From positions 3,100,001-3,164,000 of the forward strand of contig NZ_CP022685.1 of the NCBI RefSeq assembly GCF_002556545.1: a DNA stretch of 64,000 nt, given 5' to 3'. The notes below the pieces were generated by a model. It was not told the DNA's origin, did no database searches, and saw nothing but the letters and a program-made list of their open reading frames with translations. Origin of the DNA: Streptomyces formicae (GTDB lineage Bacteria > Actinomycetota > Actinomycetes > Streptomycetales > Streptomycetaceae). This document shows positions 43,759-53,345 of this stretch, piece after piece. The position numbers and the translations under genes were made by a program. Numbering within the stretch: position 1 is the stretch's first letter; the number at the start of each line of letters is the position of its first letter.

Positions 43759-44580
43759 ATGCGCCAGTACTCCGCCGATCTCACGCCCCCTTGGAAGAAG
43801 CCGAAGCCCGTGCCCGAGGTGGCGGCGGACGCCGGCCTCGTGGTCGAGGAGCTGAGCACCGGATTCTGCGGTGCGGTGATCCGATGCGAGAAGACCGCCG
43901 AGGGGCCGACGGTGACGCTGGAGGACCGCTTCGGCAAGCACCGCGTCTTCCCGATGGCGCCCCGCGGCTTCCTCCTCGAAGGCCGTACGGTCACGTTGGT
44001 CCGCCCCGCGACGGGCGCGGCCGCTCCTCCCGTACGTCCCTCACGCACTGCCTCCGGCTCGGTGGCGGTACCCGGGGCGCGGGCCAGGGTCGCGCGCGCC
44101 GGGCGCATCTATGTCGAGGGGCGCCACGACGCCGAACTCGTCGAGCGCGTCTGGGGCGACGACCTGCGCATCGAGGGTGTCGTCGTCGAGTACCTGGAGG
44201 GCATCGACGACCTGCCCGCGATCGTCGCGGAGTTCCGTCCCGGCCCCGACGCCCGCCTCGGCGTCCTCGTCGACCACCTGGTCCCCGGCTCCAAGGAGTC
44301 CCGCATCGCGGCGGAGATCTCCACGGCGGACGCGCTGGTGGTGGGCCACCCCTACATCGACGTGTGGGAGGCGGTGAAGCCCTCCTCGGTCGGCATCGCT
44401 GCGTGGCCCCGGGTGCCGAGGGGGCAGGACTGGAAGACGGGGGTCTGCCGGGCCCTCGGGTGGCCGGAGAACACGGGGGCCGCGTGGCAACGGATCCTGG
44501 GCTCGGTGCGCAGCTACCGGGATCTCGAGCCGGAACTTCTGGGGCGGGTGGAAGAGTTGATCGACTTCGTCACGGAGTAA
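43759..44580 (+). CDS. DUF3097 family protein
   Basis: 273 residues, conserved in actinobacteria. N-terminal RQYSADLTPPWKKPKPVPEV and VTLEDRFGKHRVFPMAPRGF are typical. The C-terminal half, starting RARVAAGRIYVEGRHDAELV in outline (IYVEGRHDAELVERVWG), then GVVVEYLEGIDDLP and GVLVDHLVPGSKE, resembles a TOPRIM-like fold with acidic VEGxxDA and D-x-D type residues. That suggests a nucleic-acid-processing role, which is inference. Located 35 nt after the MBL gene on the same strand. Confidence 0.85.
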   Translation: MRQYSADLTPPWKKPKPVPEVAADAGLVVEELSTGFCGAVIRCEKTAEGPTVTLEDRFGKHRVFPMAPRGFLLEGRTVTLVRPATGAAAPPVRPSRTASGSVAVPGARARVARAGRIYVEGRHDAELVERVWGDDLRIEGVVVEYLEGIDDLPAIVAEFRPGPDARLGVLVDHLVPGSKESRIAAEISTADALVVGHPYIDVWEAVKPSSVGIAAWPRVPRGQDWKTGVCRALGWPENTGAAWQRILGSVRSYRDLEPELLGRVEELIDFVTE

Positions 44581-45064
44581 CTGGCCCCTGGGCCTTGACC
44601 GGATTCCCCTCCGCGGGGAGCGCACCTGCGCCCGGTGGCCCGGCCCGCCTGTACCTCATCACGAAACCACCCCACCACGAACAACCCCGCCGCCCCGCGA
44701 CGGCCACGCCCACCCACCCATCCACCCGTAGCTCCGCACCGAACCGCCCCACCAGAAACAACCCCGCCGCTCCGCGACGGTCACACCCGCCCGCCCACCC
44801 GTAACTCCGCACCGGACACCCCCACCCGGAGCCCGCTCCGTCGCTCCGCGACGGGTCCCCTCCTGCCCGAGATCCCCGCTTCTGTACCGAATCGCCGCCA
44901 ACGGCGCCCCGCCCCCACAGGAGACTCCCACCCGGCGGGTGGGAGAACGGGTGGAGCGGGTGGGTACGAGGGCCGCCCGCAGGGCGGAAAAGGGCAAGCG
45001 CCGAGCCGACCCCGCCGCAGGGCGGAGGCGAAGAAGGGCAAGCGCCGAGCCGACCCCGCCCCGC
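44581..45064. other. 484-bp intergenic region with short repeats
   Basis: This gap lies between the convergent DUF3097 and hemW genes. It has no credible gene; long open frames in it are low-complexity Pro/Arg translations. It contains a tandem pair of about 75-bp units (44665-44741 and 44742-44814) and a second pair sharing GGGCAAGCGCCGAGCCGACC (about 44992 and 45034). Confidence 0.7.
44665..44814 (+). repeat. Tandem pair of about 75-bp imperfect repeats
   Basis: Both units run from AACC[A/G]CCCCACCA through AACAACCCCGCCGC and CCGCGACGG to CTCCGCACCG. The unit at 44665 has a 4-5 bp insertion relative to 44742. A third partial match (GCTCCGCGACGG) follows at about 44842. Confidence 0.7.
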
Positions 45065-46306
45065 TCAGTCCACCAAGCCCCGAACCACCCCATCCGCCAA
45101 CAACCGCCCGCGCAGCGTCAGCACCGCACGCCCCACCGCGAAGGGCCCCTCCTCCAACAGCCCGTCACCCAGCGCCCGCCGCGCCGCCGCAAGCCCGGCC
45201 GGACGGAGGAGATCCAGCGGGCACCCGTCGCGGAGGCGGAGTTCGAGGAGGATGCGCTCGACCCGCCGGTCCTCGTCCGCGAGGACCTCCCGCCCGGCCC
45301 CGGGCGACCGCCCCTCCGCCAGCGCCCCCGCATACGCCCCGGGATGCTTGACGTTCCACCACCGCACCCCGCCCACGTGGCTGTGGGCTCCGGGACCGGC
45401 CCCCCACCAGTCGGCCCCGCGCCAGTACAGCTCGTTGTGCAGGCAGCGCCCCGCCTCCGAGGTGGCCCAGTTGGACACCTCGTACCAGTCGTAGCCCGCC
45501 TGCCCGAGAACCTCGTCCGCGATGAGGTACCGGTCCGCGTGAACGTCGTCGTCGGTCATCGGGACCTCGCCGCGCCGGATCCGCCGGGCGAGCTGCGTGC
45601 CCTCCTCGACGATCAGCGCGTAGGCGCTCACATGGTCAGGACCGGCCCCGAGCGCGGCCTGGAGCGAGGCGCGCCAGTCGTCGTCGCTCTCCCCCGGGGT
45701 CCCGTAGATCAGGTCCAGGTTCACGTGGTCGAACCCCGCCGCCCGCGCCTCGGCGACGCACGCCTCGGGCCGCCCGGGCGTATGCGTGCGGTCGAGCACC
45801 TTCAGGACGTGCTGCCTGGCGCTCTGCATGCCGAAGGAGATCCGGTTGAAGCCACCGGCCCGCAGCTCACTCAGGTACGCGGGATCGACCGATTCCGGAT
45901 TCGCCTCGGTGGTGATCTCCGCGTCGTCGGCGAGTCCGAACTCGTCGCGTACGGCCGCCAGCATGCGCACCAGGTCGGCGGCCGCGAGCAGCGTGGGCGT
46001 ACCGCCGCCGACGAAGACGGTCCGCACGGGGCGGGGGTCGTCGCCGAGGACCTTCCTGGCGAGGCGCACCTCGTCGATCAGGGTGTCCGCGTAGTTGTCG
46101 CGGGAGGCGAGCACGCCGCCGGAGCCGCGCAGCTCGGTCGCCGTATAGGTGTTGAAGTCGCAGTAGCCGCAGCGCGTGGCGCAGTACGGAACGTGGAGGT
46201 AGAAGCCGAGCGGGCGCGCGGCCGCGCCGTCCAGGGCGGACGCGGGCAGCGCCCCGTCCTCGGGCATGGGCTCACCATCGGGCAGTGCGGAAGGCATGCC
46301 TTCCAT
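45065..46306 (-). CDS. hemW: Radical SAM protein HemW (coproporphyrinogen III oxidase-like)
   Basis: 413 residues. Radical SAM cluster motif CATRCGYC with Cys42, Cys46 and Cys49, preceded by GFYLHVPY. The glycine-rich FVGGGTPTLL, the NPES region (TTEANPESVDPAYL) and ISFGMQSA follow. It is probably the heme chaperone HemW rather than the oxygen-independent oxidase HemN, because the fourth-cysteine pattern of HemN (CxxxCxxCxC) is absent (the residue after FN is not Cys). ATG 46306 or 46297. Confidence 0.92.
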   Translation of the reverse strand: MEGMPSALPDGEPMPEDGALPASALDGAAARPLGFYLHVPYCATRCGYCDFNTYTATELRGSGGVLASRDNYADTLIDEVRLARKVLGDDPRPVRTVFVGGGTPTLLAAADLVRMLAAVRDEFGLADDAEITTEANPESVDPAYLSELRAGGFNRISFGMQSARQHVLKVLDRTHTPGRPEACVAEARAAGFDHVNLDLIYGTPGESDDDWRASLQAALGAGPDHVSAYALIVEEGTQLARRIRRGEVPMTDDDVHADRYLIADEVLGQAGYDWYEVSNWATSEAGRCLHNELYWRGADWWGAGPGAHSHVGGVRWWNVKHPGAYAGALAEGRSPGAGREVLADEDRRVERILLELRLRDGCPLDLLRPAGLAAARRALGDGLLEEGPFAVGRAVLTLRGRLLADGVVRGLVD

Positions 46307-46377
46307 TGTCCCGCACCGCGGAATCCCTCACCGCCCCGGAGCACGCCGCCCCCGAGAAGCCCCGCCCCCGGGCCCCC

Positions 46378-48294
46378 TCAGTCCGCCTGCAACACCAACA
46401 ACGCCATGTCGTCGTCCAGCGGCCGCTCCGAGAACTCGTGCACGAGCCGCCTGATCCGCTCCGCCACCAGCTCCGCGTCGAGCCCCGCGCAGCCGGCGAG
46501 CGCCTTGGCGAGCCCGTCGGCGTCGTCGAACTGGAGCCGTCCCTGGCGGCGCTCGGTCACGCCGTCGGTGACGCACAGGAGCGTGTCGCCGGTCCGCAGC
46601 TCGAAGGTCTCACTCGTGTACGTCACGTCGTCGACGACGCCGAGCAGCATCTGCGGACTGGCCGCGGGCCGCACCTCGCCCTCGGGCGTGAGCAGCAGCG
46701 GCAGCGGGTGTCCCGCGCACGCCACCGTGCAGCGGACGCCGCCTTCGAAGGGGACCAGCTCGCCGTAGAGCAGCGAGAGGAAGCGCGAGGTGGGCCCCTC
46801 GGGCAGCACGCCCTGGCCGCCCGCGACCGCGACGACCGCGGCCGCGGCGGCCGCCGCCTCCGCCGCGTCGTCGAGCAGGAGCTGGTTGAGGTGGCCGAGG
46901 ACCTCGGCCACCCCATACCGCTCGCGGGCGAGCAGTCGCAGCCAGGGGCGGGCGAGGCCGATGACGACGGCGGCCTCGGGACCCTTGCCCTGGACGTCGC
47001 CGAGCGCGAAGCCCCAGCGCCCCTCGCCCGCCTGGAACACGTCGTAGAAGTCACCGCCGGGTCCGCCCTTGTCCCGTGGCTCGTACACGAGGCCGCTCTG
47101 CATGCCCGGGATGTCCGCGATCCTGCTGGGCAGCAGTCCGCGCTGGAGGACCTGGCTGATGGTCGCCTGTCTCTGGTAGCGGCGTGCGGTGCTGATGGCG
47201 AGCGCGACCCGGCGGCTGAAGTCCTCGACGAGGCCGGTGACCTCGTCGGGGAAGCGCACCAGACCGGCCCGGCCGATCACCAGCGTGCCGAGCGCCCGGC
47301 CGCCCGCGGTGAGGCGGTACGCGAGCGCCGCGCCCGAGCCCTCGCCGGTGAGCGCCTCGCCGGGCCAGGGGACGGGGTAGGCGCCGCCCACGGCGAGCGG
47401 CAGCCGCGGCGGCTCCTTCTCCAGGACGCGCCGCAGTTCCTCTATGCGGTGCTCGCTGGTGTGCCAGACGCGGGCGAGCCGCTCGCCCGTGCCGCCGCCC
47501 GCCGCGCCGCGCCCCGGTCCCTCCGACGCGTCGTCGAGCCAGACCGCGCACCAGTCCGCGAGCCGGGGCACGAGCAGTTGTCCGGCGAGGGCCGCCACCA
47601 GGTCCTCGTCGAACTGCCCGGCCAGCAGGTCGGACGCCTCGGCGAGGAAGGAGAGCGCGCCCCGGTTGATCCAGTCCGTGTCGTGCGTGGCCCGCTTGGG
47701 CAGCGGGGCGAGGATCTCGGCGGCCCGCAGCCCGCGCTGCAACGCCTGTTCGCTCGCGTACGCCTCGATCTCCTGGACGGCCCGCACGCCGTCGACGGGC
47801 AGCCGGGCCCAGACGGTCTTGGTGCCCGTGCGGTAGGTGATGCCCCAGGAGTCGGAGAGGGTGGCGACGAGGTGCAGGCCGCGGCCGTACTCCGGGGTGC
47901 CGGGCGGTAGCTGGCCCTGCTCACCGCGGACCGCGCGGGAGGGGTGGTGGTCGGACACCTCGATGAGCAGGGTCTCCGTGCTCTCGCCCGGATCCGCCTC
48001 GTCGAGCCTGCACAGGAGTTCCACGGCGGTGCCCGCGTGCACGACGGCGTTGGTCACCAACTCGCTGACCAGCAGCACCGCGTCGTCGGCGAGGCGGTCG
48101 GTGATGCCCGCGGCGGCGGGCACGCCGAGCTCGGTCCAGTCGGCGAGCGCGGCGCGCACGAACCGGCGCGCGGCGGCGGGCGCCAGAGGGTTTCCGGGCA
48201 GCGACGTCCGCACCACTGCCGGGGGCCCCGGCATGGGGCCAGAATGAGCAGAGGCACGGAAAACGGTCTCCCGTTGCATCGGAATGGACCCCAC
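46378..48294 (-). CDS. SpoIIE-family PP2C phosphatase with GAF and ATPase domains
   Basis: About 638 residues. N-terminal anti-sigma-like ATPase domain (LVSELVTNAVVHAG near 80, GRGLHLVATLSDSWG near 140), a central GAF-like region (about 200-390) and a C-terminal SpoIIE/RsbU phosphatase (GGDFYDVFQAGEGRW near 415, FALGDVQGKGPEAAV, LCVTDGVTERR near 585). One protein therefore combines kinase-like and phosphatase modules that control anti-sigma antagonists. GTG 48294 follows GGAG by 7 nt. Divergent from the HAMP-array kinase; the two may share control. Confidence 0.92.
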   Translation of the reverse strand: MGSIPMQRETVFRASAHSGPMPGPPAVVRTSLPGNPLAPAAARRFVRAALADWTELGVPAAAGITDRLADDAVLLVSELVTNAVVHAGTAVELLCRLDEADPGESTETLLIEVSDHHPSRAVRGEQGQLPPGTPEYGRGLHLVATLSDSWGITYRTGTKTVWARLPVDGVRAVQEIEAYASEQALQRGLRAAEILAPLPKRATHDTDWINRGALSFLAEASDLLAGQFDEDLVAALAGQLLVPRLADWCAVWLDDASEGPGRGAAGGGTGERLARVWHTSEHRIEELRRVLEKEPPRLPLAVGGAYPVPWPGEALTGEGSGAALAYRLTAGGRALGTLVIGRAGLVRFPDEVTGLVEDFSRRVALAISTARRYQRQATISQVLQRGLLPSRIADIPGMQSGLVYEPRDKGGPGGDFYDVFQAGEGRWGFALGDVQGKGPEAAVVIGLARPWLRLLARERYGVAEVLGHLNQLLLDDAAEAAAAAAAVVAVAGGQGVLPEGPTSRFLSLLYGELVPFEGGVRCTVACAGHPLPLLLTPEGEVRPAASPQMLLGVVDDVTYTSETFELRTGDTLLCVTDGVTERRQGRLQFDDADGLAKALAGCAGLDAELVAERIRRLVHEFSERPLDDDMALLVLQAD

Positions 48295-48396
48295 TGTGCG
48301 GCTCCTGAGCAGTTCGGTCGAATACGCCTCAGGCGACACCCACAGAGTGACAGACTGACCACGCCCATAAGCACCGAGTTACCGAAGTGGGCCACT

Positions 48397-51300
48397 ATGA
48401 GTGAGAACAGTGCTACGCCCGCGCTCGGCCATGCCAAGATTCCGGCACCCGCGCAGACCAGGACTTCTACCGCCGCGCCGCCCGGTCCCCCCGGCGGCCC
48501 CACCGCGAGCCCCGGTCGCGCCACAGGCGCCACCACGGGCTCCGCCGTGGCCACCGACGCGGAGCTGCGCCCGCTGCTCGCCGCCATGCGGGCCGCGCGC
48601 GACGGGGACTTCTCGAAGGTCGCTCCCGTGGGCGAGGGCCTGACGGCCGAGCTCTACTCGACGCTGAACGAGATGCTCGACCGCTCGCTCCACTTCGACG
48701 GCGAACTCGTGCGCGTACGCCGGGAGATCATCCGGCACGGCCGCCTGGACGAACGGTTCTCGCCGAGCCCCGGGCAGGGCAGGTGGGCCGCGCGCGTCAA
48801 CGAGATCAACACGCTGCTCGACTCGCTGGTCGCCCCCGCGGCCAACGCCACCCGCGTCCTGAACGCGGTGGCGGGCGGCGACCTCACCCAGCGTGTCGAC
48901 CTGCACGACGGCACCCGCGAGCTCCGGGGCGATCTGCGCCGCCTCGGCCGCGCCGTCAACACGATGGTCGACCAGCTGTCCCTCTTCACGGGAGAGGTGA
49001 CCCGCGTCGCGCGCGAGGTCGGCACGGAGGGCCGGCTCGGCGGGCGCGCCAAGGTGCGCGGCCTGTCCGGCAGTTGGCGGGACGTGACCGAGGCCGTGAA
49101 CACGATGGCGGCGCGGCTCACCGCCCAGGTGCGCGACATCGCCCTGGTGACCACGGCGGTGGCGCAGGGCGACCTGACCCGCACGGTCACCGTGGAGGCG
49201 ACGGGCGAGCTGCTCGAACTGAAGCTCACCGTGAACACGATGGTGGAGCAGCTCTCCGCGTTCGCCGCCGAGGTGACCCGCGTGGCCCGCGAGGTGGGCA
49301 CGGAGGGCCAGTTGGGCGGCCGCGCGCAGGCGCGTGGCGTGTCGGGCGTGTGGAAGGACCTCACCGACAACGTCAACTTCATGGCCTCGAACCTCACCTC
49401 GCAGGTCCGCAACATCGCCCAGGTCACCACGGCCGTCGCCAACGGTGACCTGAGCCAGAAGATCACCGTCGACGCCCGGGGCGAGATCCTGGAGCTGAAG
49501 TCGACGGTGAACACGATGGTGGACCAGCTCTCCGCCTTCGCCGACGAGGTCACCCGCGTCGCCCGCGAGGTCGGCACCGAGGGAAACCTCGGCGGGCGCG
49601 CTCAGGTCCGTGGCGTGTCGGGCGTCTGGAAGGACCTCACCGACAACGTCAACTTCATGGCCGACAACCTCACCTCCCAGGTGCGCAACATCGCGCTCGT
49701 GTCGACGGCCGTCGCCCAGGGCGACCTCGGCAAGAAGATCACCGTCGAGGCGAAGGGCGAGATCCTCGAACTGAAGTCGACGATCAACACGATGGTCGAC
49801 CAGCTCTCCGCCTTCGCCGACGAGGTCACCCGCGTCGCCCGCGAGGTCGGCACGGAAGGAAACCTCGGCGGCCAGGCCCAGGTCCGTGGCGTGTCCGGCG
49901 TGTGGAAGGACCTCACCGACAACGTCAACTTCATGGCCTCGAACCTCACCTCGCAGGTCCGCAACATCGCCCAGGTCACCACGGCCGTCGCCAACGGCGA
50001 CCTGTCCAAGATGATCACGGTCACGGCCCGGGGCGAGATCCTGGAGCTGAAGGACACCGTCAACACCATGGTGGAACAGCTGCGCGCCTTCGCCGACGAG
50101 GTGACCCGCGTGGCCCGCGAGGTCGGCACGGACGGCAGGCTCGGCGGCCGCGCGCAGGTCCTCGGCGTCTCGGGCGTCTGGAAGGACCTCACCGACAACG
50201 TCAACTACATGGCGGACAACCTCACCGGGCAGGTCCGCAACATCGCGCAGGTCGCGACGGCCGTGGCCCAGGGCGACCTCTCCAAGAAGATCGACGTGGA
50301 CGCGCGCGGCGAGATCCTGGAGCTGAAGACCACCATCAACACCATGGTGGACACGCTGTCCTCGTTCTCCTCCGAGGTCACCCGCGTGGCCCGCGAGGTC
50401 GGCTCCGAGGGCCAACTGGGCGGCCAGGCACGGGTCGAGGGCGTGTACGGCACGTGGAAGCGCCTGACGACGAACGTGAACGAGCTGGCGCTGAACCTGA
50501 CCACCCAGGTCCGCGCCATCGCCGAGGTCGCGTCCGCCGTGGCCCAGGGCGACATGACCCGCGCGATCACGGTCGAGACGCGGGGCGAGGTCTCCGAGCT
50601 CAAGGACAACATCAACCTCATGGTCTCCAACCTCAGGGAGACCACCCGCGCCAAGGACTGGCTGGAGTCCAACCTGGCCCGTCTCGCGGGCCTGATGCAG
50701 GGCCACCGCGACCTGATGGAGGTCGCCGACCTGATCCTGCGCGAGCTGACCCCACTGGTGAACGCGCAGTACGGCGCGTTCTTCCTGGCCGACCCGGACA
50801 CGGCGGAGGCCCCGGCGCCCACCCAGGTCACCGCGAAGGGCCTCGCCTTCATCGCCGGGTACGGCTCCGCGCAGGGCTCGGTCGTCGACACGGGCGGCAT
50901 GCCCGCCCAGGGTCTCGTACGCCAGGCGGCCCTGGAGAAGAAGCGCATCCTCGTCGAGGAGGTGCCTCCGGAGTACATCAAGATCCATTCGGGGCTCGGG
51001 GACGCCGCGCCCGCCACCGTCGTGATCATCCCGATCCTCTTCGAGGACAAGCTCCTCGGCGTCATCGAGCTGGCCACGTTCTCCCGCTTCTCCGATGTCC
51101 ACCTGGCCTTCTTCGACCAGTTCGTGAACACCATCGGCGTCGCGATCAACACCATCATCGCCAACTCCCGTACGGAGTCCCTGCTCGGCGAGTCGCAGCG
51201 CCTGGCCACCCAGCTCCAGGAGCGCTCGGACGAACTCCAGCGCCAGCAGGCCGAGTTGCGCCGCTCGAACGCCGAACTGGAGGAGAAGGCGGCCCTGCTC

Positions 51301-52680
51301 GCCACCAGCTCCCAGTACAAGTCGGAGTTCCTCGCCAACATGTCGCACGAGCTGCGCACCCCGCTGAACTCGCTGCTCATCCTGGCCAGGCTGCTCTCCG
51401 ACAACCCCGACAACCACCTCTCCGACCAGGAAGTGCAGTTCGCGACCACGATCCACCGCTCGGGTTCCGACCTCCTCCAGCTCATCAACGACATCCTGGA
51501 CCTGTCGAAGATCGAGGCGGGCCGGATGGACGTACGCCCCAAGAAGCTCCCGCTGATCAAGGTCCTCGACTACGTCCACGCGACGTTCCGCCCGCTCACC
51601 CTCGACCGCGGTCTCGCCTTCGAGGTGACGGTCGGCGAGGACGTACCGCGCGAGATGTTCTCCGACGAGCAGCGCCTCCAGCAGATCCTGCGCAACCTCC
51701 TGTCGAACGCGGTCAAGTTCACCTCGTCGGGCCGTGTGGAGCTGCGCGTCAGCCGCGTCAAGGACACCTCGGGCGAGCGGCTCCTGCACGACAACGACGA
51801 CCTGCTCTGCTTCGCTGTCAGGGACACCGGCATCGGCATCCCCTCCGAGCAACTCCCGGTGATCTTCGAGGCGTTCCAGCAGGCGGACGGCACCACCAAC
51901 CGCAAGTACGGCGGCACGGGACTCGGCCTCTCCATCAGCCGGGAGATCGCGGGCCTCCTCGGCGGCCGCATCACCGCCGAGAGCCACCCCGGCCAGGGCT
52001 CGACCTTCGCGCTGTACGTCCCGGTCGTCCACCCCGGCCACGGCGCGGCCGCCATCGCCTACGCGGCCTCGCGCACCCAGCTCGTGCCCGAACCCCTCGA
52101 ACACGCGGCACTGCGCCCGCACACCGCCCTGGAGCCGGACGACAGCTGGCCGACCCCGACCAAACTGGAGGAGTGGAAGGAAGGGCGCGCGGGCCGCATA
52201 CTGCCGAACCGCAGGGTGCTCATCGTCGACGACGACATCCGCAACGTCTTCGCGCTCACGCACGTGCTGAGCCGCGTCGGCATGCCCGTCCTCTACGCGG
52301 AGAACGGCCGCGAGGGCATTGAGACCCTGGAGCGCAATCCCGACGTCGACATCGTCCTGATGGACATCATGATGCCGGAGATGGACGGCTACGAGACCAT
52401 GACCGCCATCCGCCGCAGCCCGCGCTGGCGGGGTCTGCCCATCGTCGCCCTCACCGCGAAGGCGATGCCCGGGGACCGCGAGAAGGCCATTTCCCAGGGC
52501 GCCACCGACTACGTACCCAAACCCGTGGATGTGGATCAGTTGCTCGGCGTCATCTGTGCCCTCCTGGACCCCGAGGGCACGACCGCCGCCGGACAGGCCG
52601 CTTCCCCCGACTCAGCATCCGTCGTCCCGGAACAGTCAGACGCTCCAGGAGGGAGCTCTGTTCCGTCGACAACCGAGTGA
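48397..52680 (+). CDS. Soluble HAMP-array hybrid histidine kinase
   Basis: 1,427 residues, no membrane helix. After a Pro/Ala-rich start (residues 1-50) come HAMP-type repeats: a divergent one at about 110-185, then six 92-residue units encoded at 48958-50613, each with NTMV...[12 protein letters not shown]...[14 protein letters not shown]...AVAQGDL. A GAF domain (about 755-910), a coiled coil ([20 protein letters not shown]), HisKA ([14 protein letters not shown] near 983), HATPase ([28 protein letters not shown]) and a receiver ([25 protein letters not shown]) follow. Architecture resembles class III (Nik1-type) osmosensing kinases. The upstream ATG has a weak ribosome site, so the exact start is uncertain. 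Confidence 0.94.
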   Translation: MSENSATPALGHAKIPAPAQTRTSTAAPPGPPGGPTASPGRATGATTGSAVATDAELRPLLAAMRAARDGDFSKVAPVGEGLTAELYSTLNEMLDRSLHFDGELVRVRREIIRHGRLDERFSPSPGQGRWAARVNEINTLLDSLVAPAANATRVLNAVAGGDLTQRVDLHDGTRELRGDLRRLGRAVNTMVDQLSLFTGEVTRVAREVGTEGRLGGRAKVRGLSGSWRDVTEAVNTMAARLTAQVRDIALVTTAVAQGDLTRTVTVEATGELLELKLTVNTMVEQLSAFAAEVTRVAREVGTEGQLGGRAQARGVSGVWKDLTDNVNFMASNLTSQVRNIAQVTTAVANGDLSQKITVDARGEILELKSTVNTMVDQLSAFADEVTRVAREVGTEGNLGGRAQVRGVSGVWKDLTDNVNFMADNLTSQVRNIALVSTAVAQGDLGKKITVEAKGEILELKSTINTMVDQLSAFADEVTRVAREVGTEGNLGGQAQVRGVSGVWKDLTDNVNFMASNLTSQVRNIAQVTTAVANGDLSKMITVTARGEILELKDTVNTMVEQLRAFADEVTRVAREVGTDGRLGGRAQVLGVSGVWKDLTDNVNYMADNLTGQVRNIAQVATAVAQGDLSKKIDVDARGEILELKTTINTMVDTLSSFSSEVTRVAREVGSEGQLGGQARVEGVYGTWKRLTTNVNELALNLTTQVRAIAEVASAVAQGDMTRAITVETRGEVSELKDNINLMVSNLRETTRAKDWLESNLARLAGLMQGHRDLMEVADLILRELTPLVNAQYGAFFLADPDTAEAPAPTQVTAKGLAFIAGYGSAQGSVVDTGGMPAQGLVRQAALEKKRILVEEVPPEYIKIHSGLGDAAPATVVIIPILFEDKLLGVIELATFSRFSDVHLAFFDQFVNTIGVAINTIIANSRTESLLGESQRLATQLQERSDELQRQQAELRRSNAELEEKAALLATSSQYKSEFLANMSHELRTPLNSLLILARLLSDNPDNHLSDQEVQFATTIHRSGSDLLQLINDILDLSKIEAGRMDVRPKKLPLIKVLDYVHATFRPLTLDRGLAFEVTVGEDVPREMFSDEQRLQQILRNLLSNAVKFTSSGRVELRVSRVKDTSGERLLHDNDDLLCFAVRDTGIGIPSEQLPVIFEAFQQADGTTNRKYGGTGLGLSISREIAGLLGGRITAESHPGQGSTFALYVPVVHPGHGAAAIAYAASRTQLVPEPLEHAALRPHTALEPDDSWPTPTKLEEWKEGRAGRILPNRRVLIVDDDIRNVFALTHVLSRVGMPVLYAENGREGIETLERNPDVDIVLMDIMMPEMDGYETMTAIRRSPRWRGLPIVALTAKAMPGDREKAISQGATDYVPKPVDVDQLLGVICALLDPEGTTAAGQAASPDSASVVPEQSDAPGGSSVPSTTE
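48958..50613 (+). repeat. Six in-frame 276-bp coding repeats (HAMP units)
   Basis: Units begin at 48958, 49234, 49510, 49786, 50062 and 50338, each exactly 276 bp (92 codons). The middle four are most alike; first and last are more diverged, as expected for an array that grows and shrinks in its centre. Confidence 0.9.
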
Positions 52681-52690
52681 GGCACCGACC

Positions 52691-53275
52691 ATGAGTGCAG
52701 AGGCCCCGACCGACAACCGCGCGAGCATCCTCCTCGTCGACGACATGGAGGACAACCTGATGGCACTGGAAGCCGTCCTCGGATCGTTGAACGAACCCTT
52801 GGTACGCGCCCGTTCGGGCGAGGAAGCCATGAAGGCGATTTTGCGGCAACGATTCGCCGTGATCCTCCTCGACGTCCGGATGCCGGGCATGGACGGCTTC
52901 GAGACCGCGTCGAACATCAAGCGCCTCGACCAGACGAAGGACGTGCCCATCATCTTCCTGACGGGCACCGACAACGACGCCGGTTACGCCTTCCGCGGCT
53001 ATGCGACGGGGGCGGCGGACTACCTCACCAAGCCCTTCGACCCCTGGGTACTGCGCGCCAAGGTCACTGTCTTCCTCGAACTGCACCGCAAGAACCGGCA
53101 GTTGGAGCGGATACTGGCCCGCGAGCAGCGCCAGTTCGACGAGCTGGCCGCCCGCCTCTCCGCGATCGAGACCCACATGGCGGCAAGCAGCCTCAAGGAC
53201 GTGCTCGAACTACGCCGCCACGTGACCCACATGGAGGAACTGGTGCAGGAAATGCGCCGAGGGCGAGGCGTCTGA
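52691..53275 (+). CDS. Single-domain response regulator with coiled-coil tail
   Basis: 194 residues. Receiver domain residues 10-130 with ILLVDDMEDNL, phospho-acceptor in VILLDVRMPGMDGFE near 60, FLTGTDN (Thr) and YLTKPFDPW (Lys) near 115. The C-terminal about 60 residues (HRKNRQLERILAREQRQFDE onward) are predicted coiled coil without DNA-binding domain. It starts 10 nt after the hybrid kinase stop, so it is probably the phosphotransfer partner or an adaptor to another protein such as the SpoIIE-type phosphatase. Confidence 0.93.
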   Translation: MSAEAPTDNRASILLVDDMEDNLMALEAVLGSLNEPLVRARSGEEAMKAILRQRFAVILLDVRMPGMDGFETASNIKRLDQTKDVPIIFLTGTDNDAGYAFRGYATGAADYLTKPFDPWVLRAKVTVFLELHRKNRQLERILAREQRQFDELAARLSAIETHMAASSLKDVLELRRHVTHMEELVQEMRRGRGV

Positions 53276-53345
53276 ACCACTCGACACCCCGCCCGCGTAC
53301 GACCATCGGGCTCGCGCCCGCGGCGCCCCGCCCGCCCCGCCGGGC

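Noticed and set aside
44581..45064. Small Pro/Arg-rich genes in the gap
   Set aside because: All six frames give low-complexity translations of GC-rich repeats, without ribosome sites.
48958..50613. Regularly spaced repeats as a possible CRISPR array
   Set aside because: Unit is 276 bp, a multiple of three, fully coding and aligned with HAMP domains; there are no unique spacers or cas genes.
48379..52263. 1,294-codon minus-strand open frame across the HAMP kinase
   Set aside because: Its periodicity merely mirrors the HAMP repeats on the coding strand.
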